A stretch of DNA of 5,198 bases from Actinomycetes bacterium (lineage in GTDB: Bacteria > Actinomycetota > Acidimicrobiia > Acidimicrobiales > Acidimicrobiaceae): positions 1 to 5,198 of the forward strand of contig JAKAPB010000182.1 in NCBI GenBank assembly GCA_021823045.1, written 5' to 3'. This document shows positions 1-5,198 of this stretch, in pieces. The position numbers and the translations under genes are program-made. Every line of letters begins with the position of its first letter. Position 1 is the stretch's first letter. The notes below the pieces were generated by a model. It was not told the origin of the DNA. It worked only from the letters and a program-made list of their open reading frames with translations, and searched no databases.

Positions 1-698
1 ATAGTCTTGTCTAGGCGCCGGGCTTCCCTAGCCAACACGGAGAGTTCGCCCAGCATTAGCACCAATGGGATGACCTCGATCCGCAGGATCCAGGGCGCGC
101 CAATTTGAGGAATTTTGAGCATCGAGGCGCCGATAATGCCAGCAACTATTCCTACCCCAGCTCCCAACATAGAGAGCTGGGAGTTCGCCTTTACGAGGAT
201 GGAAGATGGTCCGATCGGCTGTGCATCTGTCTGGGCCCTGTCGGCGCCGTAACCGAGAAGCTCGGGCACTAAAGCGGCTTTGGCCACCAAATATAGCTTG
301 GAGGAGATTAGAACGGCTAAAGCCAGGGGAAAGATGAACTTAGAATGGACGTTGCTCGCCATGGCGAGTGCTGCAACTATTCGTACGACGGCTGAAATCA
401 GCAGTACCAATCTCCTAGCGACCTTCCCGCGATCTAGTGCCGGAGATAGTATCGGCGAAACGATCGCAAAAGGCGCCATCGTCAGCCCTAGGTAGAGGGT
501 TATTTGTGACTTAGCCGCTTCCGGAGAGATAGAAAAGAAGAGAGTGCCAGCTAGCGCTACGGTAGTAAGAGTGTCAGCTGACACCGAATAGGCGTGAATG
601 CGTCGCAAGGACCCAAGTGGTGACGCACGATCGAAATACACGGCAAAGTACTCCGAAAGCTGATCTTTCGCAGAACTGAACCTCGGACCTTTCCTCAC
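1..698 (-). CDS. MFS-type integral membrane protein, partial (C-terminus off left edge)
   Basis: The reverse strand reads open from GTG at 698 to the window edge, giving 232 codons without a stop. After a polar, basic N-terminus (residues 1-35) the protein is strongly hydrophobic. Likely membrane segments lie near residues 40-58, 66-88, 97-115, 120-140, 174-194 and 201-222. The stretch KAALVPELL followed by ILVKANSQLS resembles the loop of drug/EntS-like MFS exporters, in which a 'P.LVP...LV.AN..' pattern precedes the next helix. LDRGKVARR after the second helix fits the basic cytoplasmic loop typical of MFS proteins. I infer a cytoplasmic-membrane transporter of unknown substrate. An in-frame TAG lies three codons upstream, so GTG 698 is the longest start, but it lacks a clear ribosome binding site. 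GTG at 641 has GGAG 9 nt upstream and is a real alternative that removes 19 residues. The gene is divergent from the transporter at 1082. The family-level call is fairly safe; the subfamily is not. Confidence 0.8.
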   Translation of the reverse strand, partial: MRKGPRFSSAKDQLSEYFAVYFDRASPLGSLRRIHAYSVSADTLTTVALAGTLFFSISPEAAKSQITLYLGLTMAPFAIVSPILSPALDRGKVARRLVLLISAVVRIVAALAMASNVHSKFIFPLALAVLISSKLYLVAKAALVPELLGYGADRAQTDAQPIGPSSILVKANSQLSMLGAGVGIVAGIIGASMLKIPQIGAPWILRIEVIPLVLMLGELSVLAREARRLDKT

Positions 699-1022
699 GC
701 TTTCATGCTAGGAGGACTTGGTCAGCGACCTTTGTCTCGATTGCAGTTAACTCAGCCGTTTATTTCAGCGGGCCCTTTTTCGTTTGTAGGTCATCTTTTT
801 TTTGCAAGCGTCAAGAATGGCACTTATGGGCTACCCCCACCTGGGTCGTTTGGGTCTCAAGGTGGCTGTTCGGTCGCATTTGCACTCGCTCGCGTCGAGG
901 AGAGGTTACTGTTTAATGACAGGGTCAGGAATTATTGATTCGGCTCTTCTAATTGAATGATCTGGGGTAATTGGGAAGCAAAGGGCGCGTCAAGCGTTGG
1001 TTCTAGCCAATCCGTCATTAGT

Positions 1023-1046
1023 GGCGCGGCCACCCCGCCTTTTTTA
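1023..1046 (+). terminator. Terminator-like hairpin just upstream of the MFS gene (possible attenuator)
   Basis: GGCG (1023-1026), a bulged C, then GG can pair with CC-CGCC (1034-1039) around a CCAC loop. TTTTTT (1041-1046) follows one base later. This is the form of a small intrinsic terminator on the plus strand. An overlapping alternative hairpin, GTGGC-GCG-GCCAC (1021-1033), cannot form at the same time. The element ends 20 bases before the GGAGG of the transporter gene, so it would either end an upstream transcript or act as conditional attenuation. Stem energy was not calculated. Confidence 0.35.
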
Positions 1047-1052
1047 ATTTCG

Positions 1053-1066
1053 GTTAAAGACCTAAC
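1053..1066. promoter_or_regulatory. Short inverted repeat abutting the MFS ribosome binding site
   Basis: GTTA (1053-1056) and TAAC (1063-1066) form a perfect 4-bp inverted repeat with a six-base spacer, directly against the GGAGG at 1067. It could be a small operator half-site pair or a leader hairpin that affects ribosome access. At this length chance is a realistic explanation. Confidence 0.15.
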
Positions 1067-1071
1067 GGAGG
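1067..1071 (+). promoter_or_regulatory. Ribosome binding site that fixes the TTG start at 1082
   Basis: GGAGG lies 10 nt before TTG 1082. The nearby GTG 1072 and ATG 1075 are in other frames and stop within a few codons. The next in-frame upstream codon of note is TAA at 1055-1057. TTG 1082 is therefore the best start. Confidence 0.7.
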
Positions 1072-1081
1072 TGCATGCTGC

Positions 1082-2332
1082 TTGACCCTGGATGGAATTG
1101 AAGGACGACGCTGGCCGAATTCTTCTCGACTGAGGGCTCGATATATTATTACCCTTGTCGCTGTTGCGGCCGGGGTTGCACAGGGCTTCGGAAGATTTTC
1201 TTATGCCGTGATGCTGCCGGAGATGACTAGGACTTACCTGCATTCCTATGCGTTGGCCGGAAGCGTGGGTTTGGCTAATGTTGGCTCCTATTTAATTGGA
1301 ACCGCACTGGTCTCATTTTTGGCAACGAGGGTCAAATCGAAGACTTTGGTGGTATGGGGTCTGGTGTTGTCTACGTCCGGGATGACCTTGAACTTCCTGT
1401 CGCACGATGTCTATTTAACGATGCTTTCCATGGCAATATGTGGTTTGGGTGGATCATTTATTTGGGTTCCGACTCCGGGTATTGCGGCTCGTTCGGTAGA
1501 GCTGCGCTTTTCGGGTCTAGCCATGGGACTAGCAGGTGCAGGGATAGGCATATTAATATTAATCTCTGCGGAACTTGCCAGAGCATTGCACTCTCTCGGT
1601 GGTCAGCTTGTTTGGAGGCTGCAATGGGCCCTTCAAGCTGGATTTGGTTTCGTCGTGCTAATATTGGTGATCGCCCTTCTACCCAAAGAGACCGGAAAAC
1701 CGGACTTTGTACGTGGCAGTGGCAAAGACCTAATGCGGGTCCCAGGCTGGAAGTCGGTCACTCTTGCGTACTCTGCCTATGGCCTTTCCTATGCCCTTTT
1801 CTTTACTTTTTTCGTCGCAGCGATTGAGCGCAGTTCCCATATTTCAGCGTCACGAGCATCGATTGACTTTGGCATTATCGGTTTTGTGTCAATCTTTGGC
1901 GGGATAGTTGCTGGACGACTTTCAGACCTTTTCGGACGCACGCTGATTATGGCGGGGGGCTTCTTTCTCATGGTGTTGAGCGCCGCCTTAGTTCTGATGG
2001 GAGGATCAGTCGAGGCTACGGTAGCGGCAGTTCTCTTTGGAGTGCCGATGTCAGGAGTGGCAAATTCGGTCGCCTCGTTCATAGGTGACGAGGTGCCGGC
2101 TAGGTCCTTTTCCGCAGTGTTCGGCCTCGTAACTTTATGTTTTGGAGTAGCTCAAGCCTTAGCAACGCAGCTCGGTGGGTCGCTTGCTTCTTTGATGGGT
2201 GGCTTCTCGATGGATTTTGTGATTTCTGGACTTGCGGCGGCTGCGGGGGTTATTCTTGCACTTTCTGCTGGCCACTACCGCAATTTGTCGAGGTCGAGCA
2301 TTGAGGAGACCTCCTCGAATAACGCATGGTAG
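1082..2332 (+). CDS. YbfB/YjiJ-like MFS transporter
   Basis: Complete 416-residue inner-membrane protein, the usual length of a 12-helix MFS permease. The first helix carries AQGFGRFSYAVMLPEM (residues 33-48), which matches the 'G.GRF.Y..LLP.M' signature of the YbfB/YjiJ (MFS_1-like) group. The second half holds the conserved cytoplasmic MFS loop GRLSDLFGRT (278-287). A polar central loop (about 201-224) divides two halves of about six hydrophobic segments each. IWVPTPGIA (127-135) is also typical of this group. The substrate is unknown; the family includes uncharacterised exporters or importers of small organic molecules. TTG is taken as the start because GGAGG stands 10 nt upstream and no other in-frame start fits. 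The C-terminal tail (NLSRSSIEETSSNNAW) is hydrophilic. Its last 58 bp overlap the 3' end of the convergent ParA gene. A possible attenuator lies upstream. Family assignment is confident; the substrate cannot be read from the sequence. Confidence 0.9.
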   Translation: MTLDGIEGRRWPNSSRLRARYIITLVAVAAGVAQGFGRFSYAVMLPEMTRTYLHSYALAGSVGLANVGSYLIGTALVSFLATRVKSKTLVVWGLVLSTSGMTLNFLSHDVYLTMLSMAICGLGGSFIWVPTPGIAARSVELRFSGLAMGLAGAGIGILILISAELARALHSLGGQLVWRLQWALQAGFGFVVLILVIALLPKETGKPDFVRGSGKDLMRVPGWKSVTLAYSAYGLSYALFFTFFVAAIERSSHISASRASIDFGIIGFVSIFGGIVAGRLSDLFGRTLIMAGGFFLMVLSAALVLMGGSVEATVAAVLFGVPMSGVANSVASFIGDEVPARSFSAVFGLVTLCFGVAQALATQLGGSLASLMGGFSMDFVISGLAAAAGVILALSAGHYRNLSRSSIEETSSNNAW

Positions 2333-3039
2333 TCCTGAGACGCCTTTGAGTTTGGAGCGCTGAGCGCTATCGGAGCCCTCTTTTCTTGCATTCGATCGAA
2401 GAGCGTGGATTTGACTATTTTCGTCGACAGCACATGGTTGCCACTTGACTCTACTAATTCGATGGTAGCTAAGTCGGTCTTTCTTCGCTCTTGAACCATG
2501 GTAAACAGTACTGATGTCTTCTGTTTGGCGACAGTGGGAATACGATCCTTTGCCTCCACGAGAGCGTGGATTGAAAGCATCGAAGGCGTTATCACGAATA
2601 TGACTCGATCTGACTCCTTCAGAACGGATTGGGCAAGATTTCCGGCGGAGGGCGGGAGATCCACGACCACCAGATCGTAGTCTCCATCGGCTAGTCCTAG
2701 AATTCTTGAGGCGCCTTGCTCGGGACGCTTCATATTCGAGAGCTGCAGATCTAGGCCGATCGTTTCGATTCCATAGGGGAGAAGGTCAAGGTTGTCATAG
2801 TCTGAACCGACGATCTGCGAACGGCCCTTTTTCTCGCCTTTAGTGACACCCCTTGCCGCTTTTGTCAGACCATTACCGCTCGAACGCTTAGTTCTGAGGA
2901 GCCACGTTGCTGATCCTTGGGTGTCTAAGTCGAAAAGCAACGTTCTAAAGCCAAGGGTGGCCGCGATATGAGCCAGGCAGACAGAAGTAGTTGTTTTGCC
3001 GACTCCTCCCTTTAGTGAGTAACAGGCAAGTACCTTCAC
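2275..3039 (-). CDS. Orphan ParA/MinD-type ATPase paired with a CHAD protein
   Basis: A 254-residue P-loop ATPase of the ParA family. The deviant Walker A KGGVGKTT spans residues 10-17, with the signature lysine K10 and catalytic K15. The Walker A' region is LLFDLDTQGSAT (34-45), and Walker B is DLVVVDLPPSAG (122-133). There is no N-terminal helix-turn-helix, so it is of the short, Soj-like type. ParA dimers bind DNA when ATP-bound and move cargo over the nucleoid as a partner stimulates hydrolysis. A basic insertion follows Walker A' (49-73: nine K/R against one acidic residue). No parB or parS was seen. GTG 3039 has AGGAG six bases upstream, and the gene starts 17 bp after the CHAD stop codon, so the two are very likely one transcript. 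I infer cargo positioning linked to the CHAD protein rather than chromosome segregation. Its 3' end overlaps the MFS gene. ATPase family is certain; cargo is inferred. Confidence 0.92.
   Translation of the reverse strand: MKVLACYSLKGGVGKTTTSVCLAHIAATLGFRTLLFDLDTQGSATWLLRTKRSSGNGLTKAARGVTKGEKKGRSQIVGSDYDNLDLLPYGIETIGLDLQLSNMKRPEQGASRILGLADGDYDLVVVDLPPSAGNLAQSVLKESDRVIFVITPSMLSIHALVEAKDRIPTVAKQKTSVLFTMVQERRKTDLATIELVESSGNHVLSTKIVKSTLFDRMQEKRAPIALSAPNSKASQDYHALFEEVSSMLDLDKLR
2300..2318. repeat. Palindrome in the convergent overlap
   Basis: GAGGAG-AC-CTCCTC (2303-2316) is a perfect inverted repeat inside the 58-bp overlap of the two convergent genes. A competing pairing, TCGAGG (2288-2293) with CCTCGA (2313-2318), is also possible. 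Neither strand shows a T-run after it, so it is not a standard terminator. It also encodes part of both proteins' C-termini, which could account for it. Confidence 0.25.
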
Positions 3040-3045
3040 TCTAGT

Positions 3046-3050
3046 CTCCT
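3046..3050 (-). promoter_or_regulatory. Ribosome binding site of the ParA gene
   Basis: The minus strand reads AGGAG six bases before GTG 3039, inside the 17-bp gap after the CHAD gene's TAA (3057-3059). It decides the GTG start and supports translation from a shared CHAD-ParA transcript. Confidence 0.75.
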
Positions 3051-3056
3051 AAACAT

Positions 3057-4568
3057 TTATAGGTTGGGTCGCTTTATCATTGCGTCCAACAGTTCTTTGT
3101 AGTGGCGGTCAGCCTCTTTGGACTTGAAGCTGGCTAGCGCTTTGCTAACCCCGGCAGGTATTTCGAAAAGTTCTGGATCGATAGTTTCAATATTGAGTTT
3201 GCGAAGTAGGACTAGCAATGTCGCCCGGTCCTGAAGCTTTCCCAAGTAGTCTTGCAGTCCCTTGAGGTCGCTGACGGCTGTGGTTGTTCTGATCGGATCC
3301 AGCAGGCTTGAGTATCCTTCAAGAAGATACCGTAGAGCCTTTGCTTTTTTTCGAAGATTGTGTAGGGACTCATGGTCAGACTCGATCCTTTTTTTGTTGG
3401 AAACCTTGAGCATTGAGCTACGGGCTTCAAACAGTTGTGACTTAGCGGCCTGATAGATCGACGCCTCTTTAGGGTTTTGAGCCAGATAGGCTTCGGTTGC
3501 GAATCGGTGCCACTGTTCGAGAACCTCGGTTATATATCCCTGTTTAGAAAGTCTTAAAAGCTCATTCCTCGCTTCTTCTCGAAGCCGCTTAAGGGCCACT
3601 TTTGTCGAGTCATTATTGAGCTCCTCGATAGTTTCGATACTATCCATAGCGACATCTAGATCTCTAACCTGGCCGGCTAAGTTGGCCAGCTGGCTGAGAC
3701 TGCTTCGCAGTTGCGTCGCTTTTGATTCATCTAGCAGCGACGAGGATGCGGCGATTAGTGATCTAGCTCGTCTTATTGAGACTCGAAAGTCGTGAGTGAA
3801 CTCGGGGTCAAGATCATTTATCATCCCGTCCAGATTCTTCGTTGCGCAGGACTGGAGGTACAGGAGGAGGGAACCGATACCTTTTGAGGCCGATGCAGTA
3901 GGGTCAAGCCTTACCTTGAACGACGAGGTGTAGTCGAAAGGCTTTCTCCCGATAGCTAGTAGCGAAAAACGCCAGATGTCAAAGCCTTCAGGCATTGATA
4001 TCCATGGCTCGAAGACTTGGCGCAAGCTATCGGTGATTGAACTGAACTCCAACAGGTAGCCAGTTCGAGCCCGCGGGATTATCCACCTCAAATTCGGTTC
4101 CGAACAGGATCTAATTTCGAAGAGACCCAAGCGCTTTTCGAACTCATCAACGATCCAAATTCGCTCGACCAAAGCATCGATCTCGGCTAGCTTTATCAAC
4201 GCCCGGTCGCCGATGATTGTCTTGACTCTAAGGGCCATCCCGGCCGGCTCAATGTTGGTGGGGTGCTCGTGGTCTTGAGTGGGGGGATTCAACAGGGTAC
4301 CGATCTGTCCGTATCCACCACTTGTGGCAATGACTACTTCAGCCCCTACTTCAGCCCCTGGCGACCTTCGAACCTCGAGTCGGAGGTTTCTAGCGTGAAA
4401 CCTCCAGTCGGCGGTATCCCATAGCTCAAAGGTGGCTTTGCCTAGGCTTTCCTTTAGTATGGTTCTTCTCGATGCTAATTCAATAGCGGCGGCGACTTCC
4501 GAAATGCCGACGCCAGAACTTAGAGCAAATTGGTCGGCAAAATTATTCATTGATTGAAAAGCTACCAC
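3057..4568 (-). CDS. CHAD-domain protein with degenerate CYTH-like N-terminus
   Basis: A 503-residue soluble protein. Residues 1 to about 215 resemble the CYTH-like region found before CHAD domains in actinobacteria: ELWDTADWRFHARNLRLEVR (48-67) corresponds to the 'YYDTADWRLHRAGLTLRRR' strands. The N-terminal ExExK catalytic motif of true CYTH phosphatases is not visible, so catalysis is doubtful. Residues about 220-500 form the helical CHAD domain, with conserved histidines in FTHDFRVSIRRAR (H259) and SLHNLRKKAKALRYLLE (H403), plus QVRDLDVAMDS (300-310) and LGKLQDRATLL (442-452). CHAD domains bind polyphosphate through basic helices and associate with polyphosphate granules; that is family knowledge. 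It is the first gene of an operon with a ParA ATPase 17 bp downstream. GTG 4568 gives the longest frame, but no clear ribosome binding site precedes it; ATG at residue 7 is an alternative. Residues 71-78 (GAEVGAEV) arise from a 12-bp tandem duplication. Confidence 0.9.
   Translation of the reverse strand: MVAFQSMNNFADQFALSSGVGISEVAAAIELASRRTILKESLGKATFELWDTADWRFHARNLRLEVRRSPGAEVGAEVVIATSGGYGQIGTLLNPPTQDHEHPTNIEPAGMALRVKTIIGDRALIKLAEIDALVERIWIVDEFEKRLGLFEIRSCSEPNLRWIIPRARTGYLLEFSSITDSLRQVFEPWISMPEGFDIWRFSLLAIGRKPFDYTSSFKVRLDPTASASKGIGSLLLYLQSCATKNLDGMINDLDPEFTHDFRVSIRRARSLIAASSSLLDESKATQLRSSLSQLANLAGQVRDLDVAMDSIETIEELNNDSTKVALKRLREEARNELLRLSKQGYITEVLEQWHRFATEAYLAQNPKEASIYQAAKSQLFEARSSMLKVSNKKRIESDHESLHNLRKKAKALRYLLEGYSSLLDPIRTTTAVSDLKGLQDYLGKLQDRATLLVLLRKLNIETIDPELFEIPAGVSKALASFKSKEADRHYKELLDAMIKRPNL
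4335..4358. repeat. 12-bp perfect tandem duplication inside the CHAD gene
   Basis: TACTTCAGCCCC occurs twice back to back (4335-4346 and 4347-4358) with no mismatch. The unit is a multiple of three and keeps the frame. It encodes GAEV-GAEV (residues 71-78) in a loop of the CYTH-like region. It looks like a recent slippage duplication. Confidence 0.75.
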
Positions 4569-4701
4569 GCAATGCTGTGTCGATTAATCAATTTGTGTCA
4601 CATAGGTCCATTACTTTTGACTGTGCCGGATTCTATGGATTCGATGATGGCCAAAAATGATCGGCAGGAGGCCCATCGTTTCTGGCATAGAAGGAGTGAA
4701 A
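4569..4701. promoter_or_regulatory. Divergent control region between the CHAD-ParA operon and the nuclease gene
   Basis: About 130 bp must hold promoters for both directions. TGTGTC occurs at 4576-4581 and again at 4594-4599, exactly 18 bp apart. Between them is the perfect palindrome GATTAATC (4582-4589). The second copy sits in TGTGTCACA (4594-4602, TGTG/CACA arms). This is a plausible operator cluster directly in front of the CHAD start. For the plus strand, TTGACT (4617-4622) with TTCGAT (4640-4645) at 17-bp spacing is a weak promoter candidate. No regulator is identified. Confidence 0.3.
4691..4696 (+). promoter_or_regulatory. Ribosome binding site favouring TTG 4702
   Basis: AAGGAG ends five bases before TTG 4702. 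The competing GTG at 4696 overlaps this motif and so could not use it. The competing ATG 4657 has only a weak GATGG upstream. A second AGGAGG (4666-4671) has no usable start codon at a suitable distance. Confidence 0.5.
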
Positions 4702-5198
4702 TTGGCATTTAGCTTTATCCACTGTTCAGACCTCCACCTAGGAACACCCTTCAGCGGACTTCGAAGGCATGACGATCGGCTCGGCAGAATATTCGAATCG
4801 GCGACTTTCGCCTCTTTCACCGCCCTTTGCGAGAAAGCAATTAGTGAAGAGGTCGATTTCTTCATCATCGCTGGAGACGTGTACGACGGAGTGAAGAATA
4901 ACCCTAAGACCGCCAGGCTTCTAAAGGAACATCTCGTTCGGCTGGTTGACTCTGGTATCGACGTCTTGGTGGCTCTCGGAAATCATGACCATATTGGTCA
5001 CCTCCTTGCTGATGTGCTTGAGCCACCTGATGGAGTGTACGTATTTTCCAAGGATAAGGCACAGACCTTCAGACTGGAAAGCGCCGACGGAGAGGAGGTG
5101 ATCTTTGTCGGTAGGAGCTTCCCGGCCAAAAGGATAAGTGAAGACCTTTCGCTGGATTTTCCGGACGCAGAGGCAGGCCTCTACAATATCGGCGTGTT
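4702..5198 (+). CDS. SbcD/Mre11/YhaO-like metallophosphoesterase, partial (C-terminus off right edge)
   Basis: The first 165 codons of a calcineurin-like phosphoesterase of the DNA-repair exonuclease group (SbcD, Mre11, YhaO). From TTG 4702, the metal-binding motifs appear in order: SDLHLG (9-14, D10 and H12), GDVYDG (58-63, GDxxD) and GNHDH (93-97, GNHD). Later histidine motifs lie beyond the window. Such proteins are Mn2+-dependent nucleases that normally work with an SbcC/Rad50-type or YhaN-type ATPase, often encoded next door; that gene could follow to the right. The H-C-S-D-L-H-L-G-T-P-F opening is closest in style to YhaO-like proteins. The frame is open back to TGA at 4645-4647, so ATG 4657 and GTG 4696 are alternative starts. 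TTG 4702 is preferred because of the AAGGAG and because it places the first motif about nine residues in, as usual. The gene is divergent from the CHAD-ParA operon, with no evident functional link. Confidence 0.88.
   Translation, partial: MAFSFIHCSDLHLGTPFSGLRRHDDRLGRIFESATFASFTALCEKAISEEVDFFIIAGDVYDGVKNNPKTARLLKEHLVRLVDSGIDVLVALGNHDHIGHLLADVLEPPDGVYVFSKDKAQTFRLESADGEEVIFVGRSFPAKRISEDLSLDFPDAEAGLYNIGV

Larger units (their letters stand above)
699..1081. other. Divergent intergenic region without a supported gene
   Basis: This 383-bp gap separates two divergent membrane-protein genes and should hold both promoters, but I found no convincing -35/-10 pair. Visible landmarks are a run of eight T (796-803), a possible hairpin with CCACCT/AGGTGG arms (837-842 and 860-865), a TTGG/CCAA hairpin with a six-base loop (997-1010), and a terminator-like element at 1023-1046. 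Open frames here (705-938 plus; 932-1243 minus) give proteins of no recognisable family. The minus one also runs into the transporter gene, so I do not call either. I recognised no tRNA and no known riboswitch consensus. Confidence 0.6.

Noticed and set aside
280..495. 71-residue plus-strand open frame
   Set aside because: It is antisense to the partial MFS gene, whose reverse-strand frame gives clear membrane helices and MFS motifs.
796..803. Run of eight T as a terminator tail
   Set aside because: No stable hairpin precedes it on the plus strand, so it is not a convincing intrinsic terminator.
705..938. 77-residue plus-strand open frame
   Set aside because: It has no ribosome binding site at its start, its composition does not look like a real protein, and it resembles no family I know. 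It lies in the divergent intergenic region.
991..1014. tRNA T-arm lookalike (TTGG-TTCTAG-CCAA)
   Set aside because: The TTC.A core is suggestive, but there is no matching acceptor stem, anticodon arm or CCA end at the right distances.
932..1243. 103-residue minus-strand open frame
   Set aside because: It overlaps the first 160 bp of the well-supported MFS gene on the opposite strand, and its sequence is polar and low in recognisable structure.
1354..1827. 157-residue plus-strand open frame
   Set aside because: It is an out-of-frame shadow of the YbfB/YjiJ-like transporter, rich in Cys and Trp with no domain.
2275..3039. Chromosome-segregation parA of a parAB locus
   Set aside because: There is no parB, parS-like repeat, gidB or other origin-region gene nearby. 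The operon partner is a CHAD protein.
4611..4868. 85-residue minus-strand open frame
   Set aside because: It is antisense to the nuclease gene, which carries three intact metallophosphoesterase motifs.

Overview
The window looks like chromosomal DNA from an actinobacterium of moderate G+C (about 50% by eye). Class Acidimicrobiia (Acidithrix/Ferrithrix-like) is my best guess. The hints are the style of the leftmost membrane protein, the CYTH-CHAD/ParA pair, and GTG or TTG at every preferred start codon. The lineage is an inference from protein style; no rRNA or other marker is present.

Layout. (1) 1-698, minus strand: N-terminal 232 residues of an MFS-type membrane protein that runs off the left edge. 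(2) 699-1081: a 383-bp divergent intergenic region with no convincing gene. It ends in a terminator-like hairpin plus six T just before the next gene's ribosome binding site. (3) 1082-2332, plus strand: a complete 416-residue MFS transporter of the YbfB/YjiJ type. (4) 2275-3039 and 3057-4568, minus strand: a two-gene operon. A 503-residue protein with a degenerate CYTH-like N-terminus and a C-terminal CHAD domain is transcribed first, followed after 17 bp by a 254-residue ParA/MinD-type ATPase. The ParA gene's 3' end overlaps the 3' end of the MFS gene by 58 bp, tail to tail. (5) 4569-4701: a divergent promoter region. (6) 4702-5198, plus strand: the N-terminal 165 residues of an Mre11/SbcD/YhaO-type metallophosphoesterase (DNA repair nuclease subunit), cut by the right edge.

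How the genes may work together. The CHAD-ParA pair is the most interesting element. CHAD domains bind inorganic polyphosphate and coat polyphosphate granules, and orphan ParA-type ATPases position large cellular cargos along the nucleoid. No parB is present, and the CHAD protein sits where a cargo adaptor would be encoded. A reasonable hypothesis is therefore a ParA-driven system that distributes or segregates polyphosphate granules. The two transporters and the nuclease gene have no evident functional link to this pair. No mobile element, CRISPR array, tRNA or rRNA was seen.
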